64,000 bases of DNA from positions 2,356,001 through 2,420,000 of the forward strand of contig NZ_JQMG01000001.1 of the NCBI RefSeq assembly GCF_000744605.1. The letters run 5' to 3'. The DNA is from Methylotenera sp. L2L1. GTDB lineage: Bacteria > Pseudomonadota > Gammaproteobacteria > Burkholderiales > Methylophilaceae. How positions within the stretch are numbered: position 1 is the stretch's first letter; each line of letters begins with the position of its first letter. Below are positions 45,073 through 55,176 of this stretch, piece by piece. A program made the position numbers and the translations under genes. The notes beneath the pieces were generated by a model. The model was given only the letters and a program-made list of their open reading frames with translations, had not been told where the DNA came from and did not search any database.

Positions 45073-45717
45073 CTAAGCATTCACTAATGCTAATAAATCT
45101 AAGGGTTCATTAATCGTCTGATCTGCACCCCAAGCTGCCGGCTGATCGGTATCAGCTAAGTATCCATATAAAGCGACAACCGTTCGCATGCCTGCGGCCT
45201 TCCCTGCTTGGATATCACGCTCTGCATCGCCTACATACCAGCACTGCTCTGGGTTGATATCAGCTTGTTTACAAGCCATCAACAAAGTATCAGGGGCAGG
45301 CTTAGGTTGCGGTGCATCATCACCGCTGACGACACATGCAGCGCGCGTTAACAAACCAATACTCTGCATTAAAGGTTGCGTAAAACGTCGTGGCTTATTG
45401 GTTACCACACCCCAAGGTATATTTTTAGCCTCTAATGAGGTCAACAACTCAGAAATGCCATCAAAAAGAATTGGTTGACGCGTTAACACTTGGTCATAGA
45501 TGGCGAGATACTCTTCGCGCATCTCATCAAAAACAGCATCTTCAGTTGTTAAATCAAATCCAACAGCTAACAAACCTTTAGAGCCATGCGAGGCATAAGG
45601 CCTGATCACATCTAGCGGCAACTCCGCTAAACCATGTCGTACTCGTTGCAAGTTAAGCGCGTAGGCAAGATCATGCGCAGTGTCGACCAATGTGCCGTCT
45701 AAATCAAATAAAATCAT
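45073..45717 (-). CDS. gph: Phosphoglycolate phosphatase (HAD family)
   Basis: 214 residues of the HAD superfamily. Motif I is LFDLDGTLVDTAHDLAYALN, motif II the Thr in WGVVTNKPRRFTQPL, motif III/IV KPAPDTLLMACKQADINPEQ and CWYVGDAERDIQAGKAAGM. The Gph/MupP-like substrate range (phosphoglycolate, phosphomuramic acid) cannot be settled by sequence reading. It begins 2 bases after the ubiG stop, so the two are coupled. Confidence 0.85.
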   Translation of the reverse strand: MILFDLDGTLVDTAHDLAYALNLQRVRHGLAELPLDVIRPYASHGSKGLLAVGFDLTTEDAVFDEMREEYLAIYDQVLTRQPILFDGISELLTSLEAKNIPWGVVTNKPRRFTQPLMQSIGLLTRAACVVSGDDAPQPKPAPDTLLMACKQADINPEQCWYVGDAERDIQAGKAAGMRTVVALYGYLADTDQPAAWGADQTINEPLDLLALVNA

Positions 45718-45719
45718 GT

Positions 45720-46448
45720 TTAATAATCACTAAGCTCTGTGTGTAGCAGATAGTTGACAGAAACATCATTGCTCAACGAATAATGTTGCGTAAAAGGCTG
45801 GTAACTCATGCCGCGCATGCCGGCAACAGTCAGGCCAGATTGTCTCGCCCAGCCAGACAGTTCTGATGGCTTAATAAACTTTGCATAATCATGCGTGCCT
45901 TTTGGCAACATATTCAATATGTACTCAGCACCCAGCACTGCAAATAAATAAGCTTTAGGATTACGGTTAATCGTTGAAAAGAAGACTGAGCCGCCGGGCT
46001 TGACCAGTTTTGCACACGCCGCCACGATAGAAGCAGGGTCAGGCACATGCTCCAACATTTCCATACAGGTCACCACATCAAAACTCGCCGGTTGCTCAAG
46101 CGCCAATTGCTCTACGGATGTGAGGATATAATTTACTTTTGCACCGCTTTCTAACTGGTGCAATTTGGCAACGTTAAGTGCTTTTTCACCTAAATCAATC
46201 CCTGTCACATCAGCGCCTTTAAAATGCATAGATTCAGACAAAATACCGCCGCCGCAACCTAAATCAAGCACACGCTTACCACTCAAGCCCGCAAGGTTAT
46301 CAATGTAGTTTAAGCGTAGCGGATTAATTTCGTGTAAAGGTTTAAATTCGCTATTCTTATCCCACCACTTATGAGCAAGTTCGCCAAATTTCTGTAACTC
46401 TAGTACATCTGCATTTAATGTTTGTATTGTCTTAGCTTCGGTTGCCAT
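45720..46448 (-). CDS. ubiG: Ubiquinone biosynthesis O-methyltransferase UbiG
   Basis: 242 residues of the UbiG family: [20 protein letters not shown], then SAM motif [60 protein letters not shown] and [17 protein letters not shown], all diagnostic. It carries out both O-methylations in ubiquinone synthesis. The start overlaps the upstream amidohydrolase gene by 34 bases. Confidence 0.95.
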   Translation of the reverse strand: MATEAKTIQTLNADVLELQKFGELAHKWWDKNSEFKPLHEINPLRLNYIDNLAGLSGKRVLDLGCGGGILSESMHFKGADVTGIDLGEKALNVAKLHQLESGAKVNYILTSVEQLALEQPASFDVVTCMEMLEHVPDPASIVAACAKLVKPGGSVFFSTINRNPKAYLFAVLGAEYILNMLPKGTHDYAKFIKPSELSGWARQSGLTVAGMRGMSYQPFTQHYSLSNDVSVNYLLHTELSDY

Positions 46449-47767
46449 GTTTGGATAATTTCCTTTAACTCTAATGGTTCTATATTCGCATATGTCCCGT
46501 TACTGTAACGCAACTCACCTGCGACCCATGTATGCGTCACATGTTCACGGCCACAGCTGTAAACCAAATGTGAGATTGGATCATAACAAGGTGATATTGA
46601 AAAGTCGCTCAATTTAACGGCCACTAAATCTGCTTGTTTACCTACTTCGATACTACCAATCTTACTGTCTAAGCCTATCGCTCTCGCTGCGTTAATCGTC
46701 ACCATTTTAAGCGCCTGATGTGCAGGCAATACAGCAGCATCTTCATTAGCCCCTTTTGACAATAAAGCAGCAAGGCGCATCTCACTAAACATATCAAGCC
46801 GGTTATTACTTGCAGCACTATCGGTGCCTATACACACATTAACATTATTTTTTAATAATGCATTGATTGGTGCAATACCGCTCCCTAACTTTAGATTAGA
46901 GGTTGGGCAATGTGCAATATGACACCCATACTCAGCCAGTATATCAATTTCATGTGGCAATAAATGCACGCCATGTGCCGCAATGAAACCTGGCCCTAAC
47001 AGTCCAATATCAACAATTCTTTGAATAGGTCTCACGCCATAGCTAGCCTCACTCTGGCTAATCTCATCACGTGTTTCATGTAAATGCGTATGTATGCCCA
47101 CACCCAATTGCTCGGCATAGGTCAATACTTTTTCAAAAGTCTGGTTAGATATTGTATAAGGCGCATGTGGCGCTAATGATGAACTTATCAATGGGTTACC
47201 ACGCCAGCTATCATGCGCTTCAAAACCCTTTTGCAAATAATCGTCAGCATCAGCTGCATAGTTCGTTGGAAACTCAAGTACAGTTAACCCTAAATGCGCC
47301 CGCATACCCGCTTTATTAGCTGCCGTTGCGGTTGCCTGTGGGTAAAAGTACATATCATTAAAACAAGTTGTTCCACCACTCAACATTTCAGCACAGGCAA
47401 GCAAAGACGCATCTTCAACATAACGCGCAGTCACGATTGCGCGCTCTGCTGGCCATATGTGATCATTTAGCCACACCATTAAAGGCAAGTCATCTGCTAT
47501 CCCACGCATTAATGTCATCGCAGCATGCGTATGCGCATTAATCAAACCTGGCATCAAGACATGGTTATCGATAACCGTTAATTCGCTCGCCGTATACTTC
47601 ATCCGCGCCTGAGCGGTTGGCAATATATCAACAATCACCTGATGATTAATCACTACAGAGTAAAACTCATGCAATGTATTATTTGAGTCCACAGGCACAA
47701 CCCAGCGCGCCTCTATTATCAGATTTACATGAGTTACCGGTATCGGCAATTGTTCTTGTTTTGTCAT
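46415..47767 (-). CDS. mtaD: TRZ/ATZ-family amidohydrolase (5'-methylthioadenosine/S-adenosylhomocysteine deaminase type)
   Basis: 450 residues of the metal-dependent amidohydrolase superfamily: [20 protein letters not shown] gives the two metal-binding His, then [39 protein letters not shown] and [20 protein letters not shown] with the metal Asp. Enzymes of this subgroup in proteobacteria deaminate adenosyl by-products such as SAH or MTA. The placement before ubiG, a SAM-using methyltransferase, fits SAH clearance. Exact substrate not certain. Confidence 0.85.
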   Translation of the reverse strand: MTKQEQLPIPVTHVNLIIEARWVVPVDSNNTLHEFYSVVINHQVIVDILPTAQARMKYTASELTVIDNHVLMPGLINAHTHAAMTLMRGIADDLPLMVWLNDHIWPAERAIVTARYVEDASLLACAEMLSGGTTCFNDMYFYPQATATAANKAGMRAHLGLTVLEFPTNYAADADDYLQKGFEAHDSWRGNPLISSSLAPHAPYTISNQTFEKVLTYAEQLGVGIHTHLHETRDEISQSEASYGVRPIQRIVDIGLLGPGFIAAHGVHLLPHEIDILAEYGCHIAHCPTSNLKLGSGIAPINALLKNNVNVCIGTDSAASNNRLDMFSEMRLAALLSKGANEDAAVLPAHQALKMVTINAARAIGLDSKIGSIEVGKQADLVAVKLSDFSISPCYDPISHLVYSCGREHVTHTWVAGELRYSNGTYANIEPLELKEIIQTWQPKLRQYKH

Positions 47768-47786
47768 AGCATCTCATTCTACCAAT

Positions 47787-47814
47787 AAAAAAGCCCCGCA
47801 GAGCGGGGCTTTTT
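47787..47814 (-). terminator. Rho-independent terminator of the ompA-family gene
   Basis: A GC-rich stem AGCCCCGC (47792-47799) / GCGGGGCT (47803-47810) with a 3-base loop, flanked by A- and T-runs on both sides. It lies 14 bases after the stop of the OmpA-family gene and just before the amidohydrolase start, so it insulates the two. Confidence 0.88.
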
Positions 47815-47827
47815 AAAACCAGAAAAA

Positions 47828-48919
47828 TTATTTGCAACCTTTTTCCATTGAACGTGTTGCTTCAATCTCAACACGGCGGTTTGGTGCTAAACACTCAATC
47901 AATGCTTTACGACCTTTAACGCCATCGCAATCAACTACAGGAACCAACTCGCCTTTACCAACAGCGATTAAACGATCAGCTTCAACACCTTGGCTAATCA
48001 AATAATCACGTACTTGATTAGCACGTTTTTCAGATAATTTTTGGTTGTATGCTTCACTACCAAGTTTATCTGTATGACCAGTTACTTTCACAGTTGCGAA
48101 GATTTTGTTCTCTTTCATTTTAGGAACAACTTCGTTGTCTAAAACGCTAGTATCTTTTAATTTAGCTTCATCAAAAGCAAATAACTTAGAAGCTTCAATC
48201 GTGATTGTTTCATACTGTGGCTCACATACAGGCGCTGGTGCTGGCTCTGCAGCAGTTACAGGTGCTGGTGCAACTGGTGCTGGCTCCGGCTCAACTGCGG
48301 CTACTGGCATTACAGCTGGTGCGCCAAAGCGGAAGATACCGCCTAAGCTTAATAGCGTATTGCCGATAGTGTCAGTATCGCTAGATGTTGCTACACCGTT
48401 ACTTACTTTAATTGATGCACGGCTCCATTGATGACGCAAGTCAGCTTGTAAGCCGAATGTGTCATTAATTAGATATTGAGCACCTAAACCAACGTTAGCT
48501 AACCAAGATGTTTTCTTACCATCGATATCTAGCGTAGGGTGGCTGTAATCTACATTGTTACGCGCTACACCTAAACCAGCTAACAAGAATGGACGGAATT
48601 TTTCACGGCTAAACATGTATAACGCATCAGCGCCTAATGTCGTTTGTTTATAACGGCCGCCAACACCAGCAATACCAGTGTCTTCACTTGCACGGTTATA
48701 ACCTAAACCACCTTGGATGTCCCAATGCTCAGATAACTCTTTACCAAGTTTGATGAATGCGCCACCGCCGTTGTCAGCTTCTAGGTCGCTATCTGTATTC
48801 ATGTAGCTAACACCTGGTACTGCATACCAAGCGCCGCGATACATATCTTCTGCAGATACAGCAAATGCTGCCAAGCCTAATGTTGCTGCTACTGCGATAT
48901 TTAACATGTTCTTTTTCAT
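47828..48919 (-). CDS. OmpA-family outer membrane protein
   Basis: 363 residues: signal peptide 1-23 (cleavage after AVSA), an N-terminal eight-strand beta-barrel (about 25-200, GAWYAVPGVSYMNTDSDLEA, then ADLRHQWSR), a Pro/Ala/Glu hinge (VEPEPAPVAPAPVTAAEPAP) and a C-terminal OmpA peptidoglycan-binding domain (KVTGHTDKLGSEAYNQKLSE, then RANQVRDYLISQG and NRRVEIEATRS). It anchors the outer membrane to the wall. Single-gene unit with its own terminator. Confidence 0.93.
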   Translation of the reverse strand: MKKNMLNIAVAATLGLAAFAVSAEDMYRGAWYAVPGVSYMNTDSDLEADNGGGAFIKLGKELSEHWDIQGGLGYNRASEDTGIAGVGGRYKQTTLGADALYMFSREKFRPFLLAGLGVARNNVDYSHPTLDIDGKKTSWLANVGLGAQYLINDTFGLQADLRHQWSRASIKVSNGVATSSDTDTIGNTLLSLGGIFRFGAPAVMPVAAVEPEPAPVAPAPVTAAEPAPAPVCEPQYETITIEASKLFAFDEAKLKDTSVLDNEVVPKMKENKIFATVKVTGHTDKLGSEAYNQKLSEKRANQVRDYLISQGVEADRLIAVGKGELVPVVDCDGVKGRKALIECLAPNRRVEIEATRSMEKGCK

Positions 48920-49044
48920 TCTTATTACTCCTTGTTAATGAATCTTTATGGTGCTGATAATACGCATATAAACAACACAACGCAACCTATAACATCTGAT
49001 AGATATTAGCTTGTAGCTGCCATTGTTGCCTAAATACAACAAAA

Positions 49045-49731
49045 TTACAAAATTTTACGAATTGCTTTTATTTTAGACGCATCCAAACTCAATTTACGTT
49101 GATTATCCATACTCACTCCGCCTCTAAAACCTATATAAGTTGGTGTGTAGGTAGCCACTTTCGCTAGATGTTGTATATTGAGTGATCCTGCCAATCCAAA
49201 TGCCATTGCATGATGTTTGACCTGTTTTGAAAAAGACCACATCTGTTCGTCTGTATAATAATCCATGAACGTAGCGCCATTTTTCTTTGCAGTATCTAAC
49301 ATGACACCGTAGAAACCTGCGCTCTTAATCAGATCAATCAAATCCTTTGGATACTGAGTCTCAGCAAATAAAACGGCTATCAATTTAACGCCTTTTTTTG
49401 CAATACCACTTAAAACATCTAAACACGGCTGATAATGCTCTGATTCAAAAAAGCCTATCTTTACAAAGTCAACGTTTGTACTGGCAATAGCCAGCACTTG
49501 TTGCGAAATTAAATCCGCCTGCATTGGCAAGTCACCCACCGTCGCACTAGTGTACTGTTGTGTATGAGTTCGATGTGCATTCACAAAACTCACTACCTCT
49601 TGGATAGTCTTGATAGGTAGTGCGCCTAATGCGCCTTGGTGAGGATCTTTTAAATCGATCAAATCTGCACCATGCGCTAAGGCCAGCCCTGCTTCATGAA
49701 CATCTGTCACGCTAATCAATAATTGTGTCAT
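49045..49731 (-). CDS. mfnB: (5-formylfuran-3-yl)methyl phosphate synthase-like protein (MfnB family, DUF556)
   Basis: 228 residues, aldolase-like barrel. The key blocks LLISVTDVHEAGLALAHGAD, LIDLKDPHQGALGALP, SATVGDLP, VDFVKIGFF and a C-terminal GFRGGVS match the archaeal MfnB family, whose members make the furan precursor of methanofuran from two glyceraldehyde-3-phosphates. The Lys residues in DLKDP and FVKIG fit the Schiff-base chemistry. In H4MPT-using methylotrophs it serves the methanofuran-type carrier of the formyltransferase/hydrolase complex. Start: ATG 49731; the longer frame begins TTG. Confidence 0.88.
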   Translation of the reverse strand: MTQLLISVTDVHEAGLALAHGADLIDLKDPHQGALGALPIKTIQEVVSFVNAHRTHTQQYTSATVGDLPMQADLISQQVLAIASTNVDFVKIGFFESEHYQPCLDVLSGIAKKGVKLIAVLFAETQYPKDLIDLIKSAGFYGVMLDTAKKNGATFMDYYTDEQMWSFSKQVKHHAMAFGLAGSLNIQHLAKVATYTPTYIGFRGGVSMDNQRKLSLDASKIKAIRKIL

Positions 49732-49811
49732 GCCAATGTAACTCTTCAACCAATATCGTTCATAAATTAAACCTAGTTTTCTTATACCAAGCTCTCATAA
49801 GCTAGGTTCTC

Positions 49812-50387
49812 TTAAGCTAGGTTTTCAGAGTCAAGCGCGGCTTTATGGTTTTCTACCACTTCAATCAACCAACCCCAAGCTTCTAACTCTCTTGGTCCAG
49901 CTGTTTTCTCAATAGCAATGGTTAAATAATCGATTTCTTGGCAGATCTTTTCTAATGGCAATCTTTTTAAACGGCTGACTAACACTGCAAGTTCAATCAC
50001 CGCTGCTTGCGCTCGATTAAAGCCTTGAAAGGGTTGATGGTATGCCTCATGCACTACCTCTAGAAAAAGTTGCGGACGTATATCGTCATCCTCAAACTTC
50101 ACCAACTTAAGTTCTTTGTGTGCCAACACCTCAGTTAATCGAACACCATTAACTTTGGTAGCTGGCGTTAAACTGCCAGCAGGCCTTGAAGTCAAGGCGG
50201 CAGCAAACACACGTACGTCATCTGTTAAATTAACGACAGCATGCCCTGTTGCTAATATATTCGCTAAAGTCGTCGATGGCTTAAAAGGCGCAATCACCAC
50301 TAAGCCATCTTGAATACGTATGCCAAAAGGCGTAACGTGGGCAACACCTTGAGCATCTACAGAACTAACAATGGTTTCATAAATCAT
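49812..50387 (-). CDS. DUF447-family protein (flavin-reductase-like split barrel)
   Basis: 191 residues. It begins MIYETIVSSVDAQGVAHVTP and FGIRIQDGLVVIAPFKPSTT, then VVNLTDDVRVFAAAL, the pattern of DUF447 proteins, which occur in methanogens and in bacteria with H4MPT. The fold is related to FMN-binding split barrels. The biochemical role is not settled to my knowledge. It lies within four genes linked to this cofactor pathway. Confidence 0.8.
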   Translation of the reverse strand: MIYETIVSSVDAQGVAHVTPFGIRIQDGLVVIAPFKPSTTLANILATGHAVVNLTDDVRVFAAALTSRPAGSLTPATKVNGVRLTEVLAHKELKLVKFEDDDIRPQLFLEVVHEAYHQPFQGFNRAQAAVIELAVLVSRLKRLPLEKICQEIDYLTIAIEKTAGPRELEAWGWLIEVVENHKAALDSENLA

Positions 50388-50455
50388 GCGTTAACTTTCA
50401 TTTTACTGCGAGTGATATCAAGTCTGCTGCTAACATTCATGCACGCTCGAGTTTT

Positions 50456-51868
50456 CTAAACATCTTTCTTAGCACGCTTTTCTTTAATAGAAGCTTCACG
50501 ATGTGCGGTTTTTCCTTCGATATCAGTGCGCTTTGCATTGATACCCCAGTCTAATTCCTGATCTTGCACGTAACGCTTACCCAATTGCCATGCGATTTGC
50601 GCGCGAGCCAACTCAACGCCCAAGTAAAATGCATGTGAGGCATCGTTATCCACTTTTAAATGTGGGTATAAGATAAATGGATCAAGCGCATCATAAATAC
50701 CATCTCGGTTATAAACATGCAGCCCTTGCTCACTCACCTGAATGCGGAAGCTTGGATCTTTGATTTGCGATGCAATTTCTTTAATCTCGTCTGCGCTATA
50801 GGTAAATGGCCGTCTATCATGTAGCCCAAGTAAAGCATTGCTATAACCCCTAGGTAGCCGCTCATCTCGTTTTGCAGCATGCATGGTACGCCTAGCAATA
50901 TCAGCCTCTGCAATTGCATTAACTGCGTGAGGGCTTACTGAGGTTGCCAGTACAGCACCTACATTAAGCTCACTAATCATCCCGAACAGCAATGCATTGA
51001 TTCCTGTTGTATCTGCATCAGTCAGCTCAGTTAAGTTACCAATCCCCATCATAATCTCAATATCAGGGTATTTTTTACGTAACTGATGGTAGCGGACTAT
51101 CGAATCAGTCAATCCAAAATGTATCGGGTCCAAAATTGCATCAGCAATAAAAGGCTTACCTAACTTAAGACATCCCTCAATCGCACGATACAACGAAGGC
51201 AAGCTATGCGGTTTTGCTGGAATCAAGATTGGCGTAGAAGCGACTTCTTGTGCAATCCAAAGTGTTTTTTCAGTAAGGCTTAACAGATAATCAGCACCAG
51301 CATGCCCTGCTGTCAGCAAATCATCTGTATTGAGAGAATCGACACTGACATCTAACCCTTGCTGCTTAAGCGCTTTAATGGTTTCTGCAAGATGAGGGAA
51401 AGGCACAGTCGGCAAGCAACCAAGGTCGATTACATTGGCACCCTGCGCCTGATATTGCAACGCCTTCTGCAGCACGCCTTCCACACTTAAATATGGTGCA
51501 TCTACAATCTCAGCAAATATTTTTACTTGATACTGGCTTAGATCAGGCACAACGCCCTGATGTCCAAAGTATTGAGGTAGGTCCTTTAGATCTGCTGGAC
51601 CGCGCTCAACAGGCACTCCATATTTAGCCTCAAGCATCGTTAAGTCACCTTGACACAAGCCGGGTACAATCACCTTGTCGGCATCACCGGTTTCTTTCAC
51701 TCTACGCGCAATTAAATCTGGCGTCATTAACGCAGCGACAGAAACACCTATTTGTTCCACACGGTACTTAAAAGGCGGTGTTTTAGGATTACTTTGCACT
51801 TCACTTAATACTTTGTTCAGACTTTTTTCGGCAAGCTTACCCGTTAAAAAAAGTAGATTCTTCGTCAT
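50456..51868 (-). CDS. Dihydropteroate synthase-related protein (DUF6513 type, H4MPT-associated)
   Basis: 470 residues. An N-terminal domain (LLFLTGKLAEKSLNKVLSEV) precedes a dihydropteroate-synthase-like barrel (ANVIDLGCLPTVPFPHLAET, then LDVSVDSLNTDDLLTAGHAG, and IEIMMGIGNLTELTDADTTG). A C-terminal domain (DPSFRIQVSEQGLHVYNRDG) follows. Homologues occur in methanogenic archaea and methylotrophs with H4MPT. A role in joining the pterin to its arylamine side chain is suggested by the fold, not shown here. Its start lies one base from the stop of the flavoprotein gene. Confidence 0.85.
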   Translation of the reverse strand: MTKNLLFLTGKLAEKSLNKVLSEVQSNPKTPPFKYRVEQIGVSVAALMTPDLIARRVKETGDADKVIVPGLCQGDLTMLEAKYGVPVERGPADLKDLPQYFGHQGVVPDLSQYQVKIFAEIVDAPYLSVEGVLQKALQYQAQGANVIDLGCLPTVPFPHLAETIKALKQQGLDVSVDSLNTDDLLTAGHAGADYLLSLTEKTLWIAQEVASTPILIPAKPHSLPSLYRAIEGCLKLGKPFIADAILDPIHFGLTDSIVRYHQLRKKYPDIEIMMGIGNLTELTDADTTGINALLFGMISELNVGAVLATSVSPHAVNAIAEADIARRTMHAAKRDERLPRGYSNALLGLHDRRPFTYSADEIKEIASQIKDPSFRIQVSEQGLHVYNRDGIYDALDPFILYPHLKVDNDASHAFYLGVELARAQIAWQLGKRYVQDQELDWGINAKRTDIEGKTAHREASIKEKRAKKDV

Positions 51869-51869
51869 A

Positions 51870-52427
51870 CTAGTCAGTTTGTAACGCCAACTTTAAATGC
51901 TGTTGGATGCAATTGCTTAAACTATCCATATCCTCAACAACGCTAGTCATCTCAAACGCTTTAAGTTTTGTAATATTATCTAAATCAATCTTACGTGGAT
52001 ACACTTTAACGACATGATCTCGAGGTGCTTCTGACTCAAGTTCTGGCGCAGTATCGCATGCAAATACGATACTAGGGACACGTGTTTTTCCTGCTTGTGC
52101 GTATAAGTTAGTCACTAAGCTGTCAGAAAAACCGTAAGCCATTTTAGCAATCGTGTTTGAAGTTGCCGGTGCGATGACTAAGCCATGATATTTGCCCTGA
52201 TAAAACAACTCTACAGGAACACTGCTCGCCGTTTTATCCTGATAAACACGATGGCCAGCAGCACTTAACACCTGTTGAAAACCATATTGCTGGATAATCT
52301 CAGCACCTGCCCTACTTAGAAAAACATCAACATTTTCTAATGTATTGAGAATTGCAATTGATTCACGCAAATAATGACCAGAGCCTGTAATTGCCCAAGC
52401 CAAACGCCGACTTTTCTTATCTATCAT
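51870..52427 (-). CDS. dmrB: Archaeoflavoprotein-family dihydromethanopterin reductase (DmrB-like)
   Basis: 185 residues of the flavoprotein (UbiX/PanB-like) fold: RRLAWAITGSGHYLRESIAI, VFLSRAGAEIIQQYGFQQVL, GLVIAPATSNTIAKMAYGFS and DSLVTNLYAQAGKTRVPSIV, the FMN-binding blocks. DmrB of Burkholderia is such a flavoprotein and reduces dihydromethanopterin, the last step of H4MPT synthesis. The neighbours support that call. A general archaeoflavoprotein electron carrier is the alternative. Confidence 0.78.
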   Translation of the reverse strand: MIDKKSRRLAWAITGSGHYLRESIAILNTLENVDVFLSRAGAEIIQQYGFQQVLSAAGHRVYQDKTASSVPVELFYQGKYHGLVIAPATSNTIAKMAYGFSDSLVTNLYAQAGKTRVPSIVFACDTAPELESEAPRDHVVKVYPRKIDLDNITKLKAFEMTSVVEDMDSLSNCIQQHLKLALQTD

Positions 52428-52481
52428 TTTTAACCAAACTTATACTTTGAAAACACATGACAATCACCACAAAACAAAACA

Positions 52482-52521
52482 CCAGACGACATCTTTGAAA
52501 ACATCGACAAAGACTGTCTGG
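52482..52521 (-). terminator. Long stem-loop downstream of purA (probable terminator)
   Basis: CCAGAC (52482-52487) pairs with GTCTGG (52516-52521), and inside it TCTTTG (52492-52497) pairs with CAAAGA (52508-52513). In the minus direction it is followed by a T-rich run (TGTTTTGTTTTG). It lies between purA and the flavoprotein gene. Confidence 0.5.
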
Positions 52522-52557
52522 CGCACTAATGATGAGCAGCCATGGTTGTGTAAATAT

Positions 52558-52587
52558 GATGCTAATGACTTTTAATGCATTAGCATC
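52558..52587. repeat. Perfect 10-bp inverted repeat just after purA
   Basis: GATGCTAATG (52558-52567) and CATTAGCATC (52578-52587) with a 10-base loop. It starts 14 bases after the purA stop. There is no strong T-run on either side, so it may stabilise the purA message end or be part of a two-hairpin termination region. Confidence 0.45.
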
Positions 52588-52600
52588 AAACGATTACTGA

Positions 52601-53932
52601 TTAAGCAAAAGGATGCTCAATGACAATCGTTTCATCACGTTCTGGACCTGTAGAAACAATGGCAATTGGCACACCGCACAATGCTTCTAAACGTTTTAGA
52701 TAATTTTGTGCATTTTTAGGCAAGCCATCCCACGTTTTTACACCAAACGTAGTTTCAGTCCAGCCAGGTACAGTTTCATAAATCGGCTTACATCCAGCCA
52801 CATCGTCTGCACCGATTGGTAGCAAATCAATTTTTTTGCCGTCTAGCTCATAGCCTGTACAGATGTTGAGCTCTTTGATGCCGTCCAACACGTCTAACTT
52901 GGTGATACACAAACCAGTTAGGCCATTAATCATGGCAGAGCGACGCAATGCTGCCGCATCAAACCAGCCACAACGACGTTTACGTTTGGTCACAGTGCCA
53001 ATTTCTTGGCCTTTATTCGACATCTGATAACCAGGTAAACCTTGTGTTTCAATATCCAACTCGCTAGGGAATGGACCACCACCTACACGCGTTGTATAGG
53101 CTTTAGTAATGCCTAATACATAATGCAACATATTAGCACCCACACCTGTACCAGCCGATGCCTGCCCTGCGATACAGTTGCTTGAAGTCACGTATGGATA
53201 AGTACCGTGGTCGATATCCAGCAAGGTGCCTTGTGCGCCTTCAAATAACAGATTCTCACCTTTAGCATTCGCTGCATAAATTTCTGCAGAAACGTCCGCA
53301 ATCATCGGTTTCAACGCGATTGCCTGCTGCATACTCGCATCGAACTGCTGATTAAAATCTACCGGCTTAGCATCAAGATAATTGGTTAACACAAAGTTAT
53401 GGTAATCCATGACTTCACGTAATTTTTCTGAGAAACGCTCAGGATAAAACAAGTCATACACACGCAGAGCACGGCGCGCCACTTTGTCTTCATAGGTTGG
53501 GCCTATGCCTTTACCAGTAGTGCCGATTTTTTTCTCGGCACTGCGTTTTGCTTCACGCGCCACGTCTACCGCCACATGGTGACTCATAATGAGTGGGCAG
53601 CCAGGGCTTACTTTTAAACGATTACTGACCTCTAAACCGTCTTTTTCTAAAGCGGCAATTTCTTTAAGTAAATGTCCAGCATCTAACACTACGCCATTAC
53701 CGATATAGCAATTAACGCCAGCACGCACGATACCTGAGGGCACAAGATTTAGTTTATAGATACGCTGCGCATCACCTTGGCCAACCACTAAAGTGTGACC
53801 CGCATTATGGCCGCCTTGAAAGCGCACAACACCTTGTGCATGATCGGTTAACCAATCAACAATCTTACCTTTACCCTCATCGCCCCACTGCGTACCAATG
53901 ACGACCACATTTTTTGCTGCTTTATTTGCCAT
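52601..53932 (-). CDS. purA: Adenylosuccinate synthetase
   Basis: Joins IMP and aspartate with GTP, first step to AMP. 443 residues with [75 protein letters not shown] and [10 protein letters not shown]-type motifs ([17 protein letters not shown]). All active-site residues are visible. It is the last gene of the hfq-hflX-hflK-hflC-DUF2065-hisZ-purA run. Confidence 0.97.
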   Translation of the reverse strand: MANKAAKNVVVIGTQWGDEGKGKIVDWLTDHAQGVVRFQGGHNAGHTLVVGQGDAQRIYKLNLVPSGIVRAGVNCYIGNGVVLDAGHLLKEIAALEKDGLEVSNRLKVSPGCPLIMSHHVAVDVAREAKRSAEKKIGTTGKGIGPTYEDKVARRALRVYDLFYPERFSEKLREVMDYHNFVLTNYLDAKPVDFNQQFDASMQQAIALKPMIADVSAEIYAANAKGENLLFEGAQGTLLDIDHGTYPYVTSSNCIAGQASAGTGVGANMLHYVLGITKAYTTRVGGGPFPSELDIETQGLPGYQMSNKGQEIGTVTKRKRRCGWFDAAALRRSAMINGLTGLCITKLDVLDGIKELNICTGYELDGKKIDLLPIGADDVAGCKPIYETVPGWTETTFGVKTWDGLPKNAQNYLKRLEALCGVPIAIVSTGPERDETIVIEHPFA

Positions 53933-54003
53933 AACGTTTACTTTGATTAAATATTAATTTTTTAAAATAGAGATGCTGTCCAAGACAAAACCGTTTGTGA
54001 TAA

Positions 54004-55167
54004 CTAGTTTTTCACTACATCAACAACATGCCAGCCTGAATTGTAATGCTCTAACTTCTTATTGCAATTCAGTTCAGTTAAGTCTGCATCAGATCCAGCC
54101 AAGGCCTCAATCACAACATAACCCTCATTTCTTAGGCTTTCGACTTTACTTGCAAGCAAAGCATCTTCTGAAGCTGGTGCATAAATCGCCATCTCAGATT
54201 TCGCTGGTGGTAGAGCACTCACTACACCACGTAAATCAAGGCTAAACCCAGTCGCTGGACGAGCACGTCCGAAAGATTGTCCAACCTCATCATAACGACC
54301 GCCTAATGCCAGCGGGCCTTTGTAGCCTTGTGCATATGCAGCAAATACAATACCACTATGATAGTGATATCCACGTAACTCACTTAAATCGAAACTCACA
54401 CTAGCACCGAGCTGATCAATTGCATTACTGACCTGCTGTAAACTATCTAAAGCCTTTTTAATGGCTGGTGTTGCAGGTAATACATTAAATGCTTTAGCTA
54501 AAATAGCTTTGTCACCATTAAGCTCTGTTAAATTTAGCAACGCTTCTCTCGTTGTATGATCCAGTGCTTTTGTCAAAGACGCCACTGCAGGCTGATCTTT
54601 ACTTTGCAACGCGGCATATAAATCCTGCTCTAACTGTGCATCTACATGACTAGCCTCGATCAAACTACCAAATACATTAACGTGGCTAAAATCCAGATGA
54701 ATCTCATCAATGCCAATCGCTTGCAATGCTTTAATCAATAAGCGCTGAATCTCGATATCACTTTCGATGCCAGCATGACCATATAGCTCAGCACCAATTT
54801 GCAATGGCTCGCGTGTCAACGCCAGCCCATCAGGTTTAGTACGTAGGACGCTCCCCGCGTAACACAAGCGTGTAACCCCCTGATGATTTAACAGGTGTGC
54901 GTCGATTCTGGCAGCCTGCGGTGTCATGTCAGCACGTACACCCATGAGCCGACCAGTTAACTGGTCAACCACTTTAAATGTAGCTAAATCCAAATCATGT
55001 CCCGCACCGGTAATTAGAGACTCCATGTACTCTAACATTGGCGGAATCACATACTGATAGCCATGCACTTTAAACAGGTCTAGCAATTTACGACGTAAAA
55101 CTTCAATTCGCATAGCCTCTGCAGGCAATACATCTTCAATATATTCAGGTAACAACCAATTACGCAT
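54004..55167 (-). CDS. hisZ: ATP phosphoribosyltransferase regulatory subunit HisZ
   Basis: 387 residues, homologous to histidyl-tRNA synthetase catalytic core: NWLLPEYIEDVLPAEAMRIE, RADMTPQAARIDAHLLNH, GAELYGHAGIESDIEIQRLL, LRGYHYHSGIVFAAYAQG and LGGRYDEVGQSFGRARPATG. There is no anticodon-binding domain, which separates it from HisS. It regulates the short form of HisG. I choose ATG 55167, since the longer frame begins with TTG. Confidence 0.93.
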   Translation of the reverse strand: MRNWLLPEYIEDVLPAEAMRIEVLRRKLLDLFKVHGYQYVIPPMLEYMESLITGAGHDLDLATFKVVDQLTGRLMGVRADMTPQAARIDAHLLNHQGVTRLCYAGSVLRTKPDGLALTREPLQIGAELYGHAGIESDIEIQRLLIKALQAIGIDEIHLDFSHVNVFGSLIEASHVDAQLEQDLYAALQSKDQPAVASLTKALDHTTREALLNLTELNGDKAILAKAFNVLPATPAIKKALDSLQQVSNAIDQLGASVSFDLSELRGYHYHSGIVFAAYAQGYKGPLALGGRYDEVGQSFGRARPATGFSLDLRGVVSALPPAKSEMAIYAPASEDALLASKVESLRNEGYVVIEALAGSDADLTELNCNKKLEHYNSGWHVVDVVKN

Positions 55168-55176
55168 ATTTATCAA

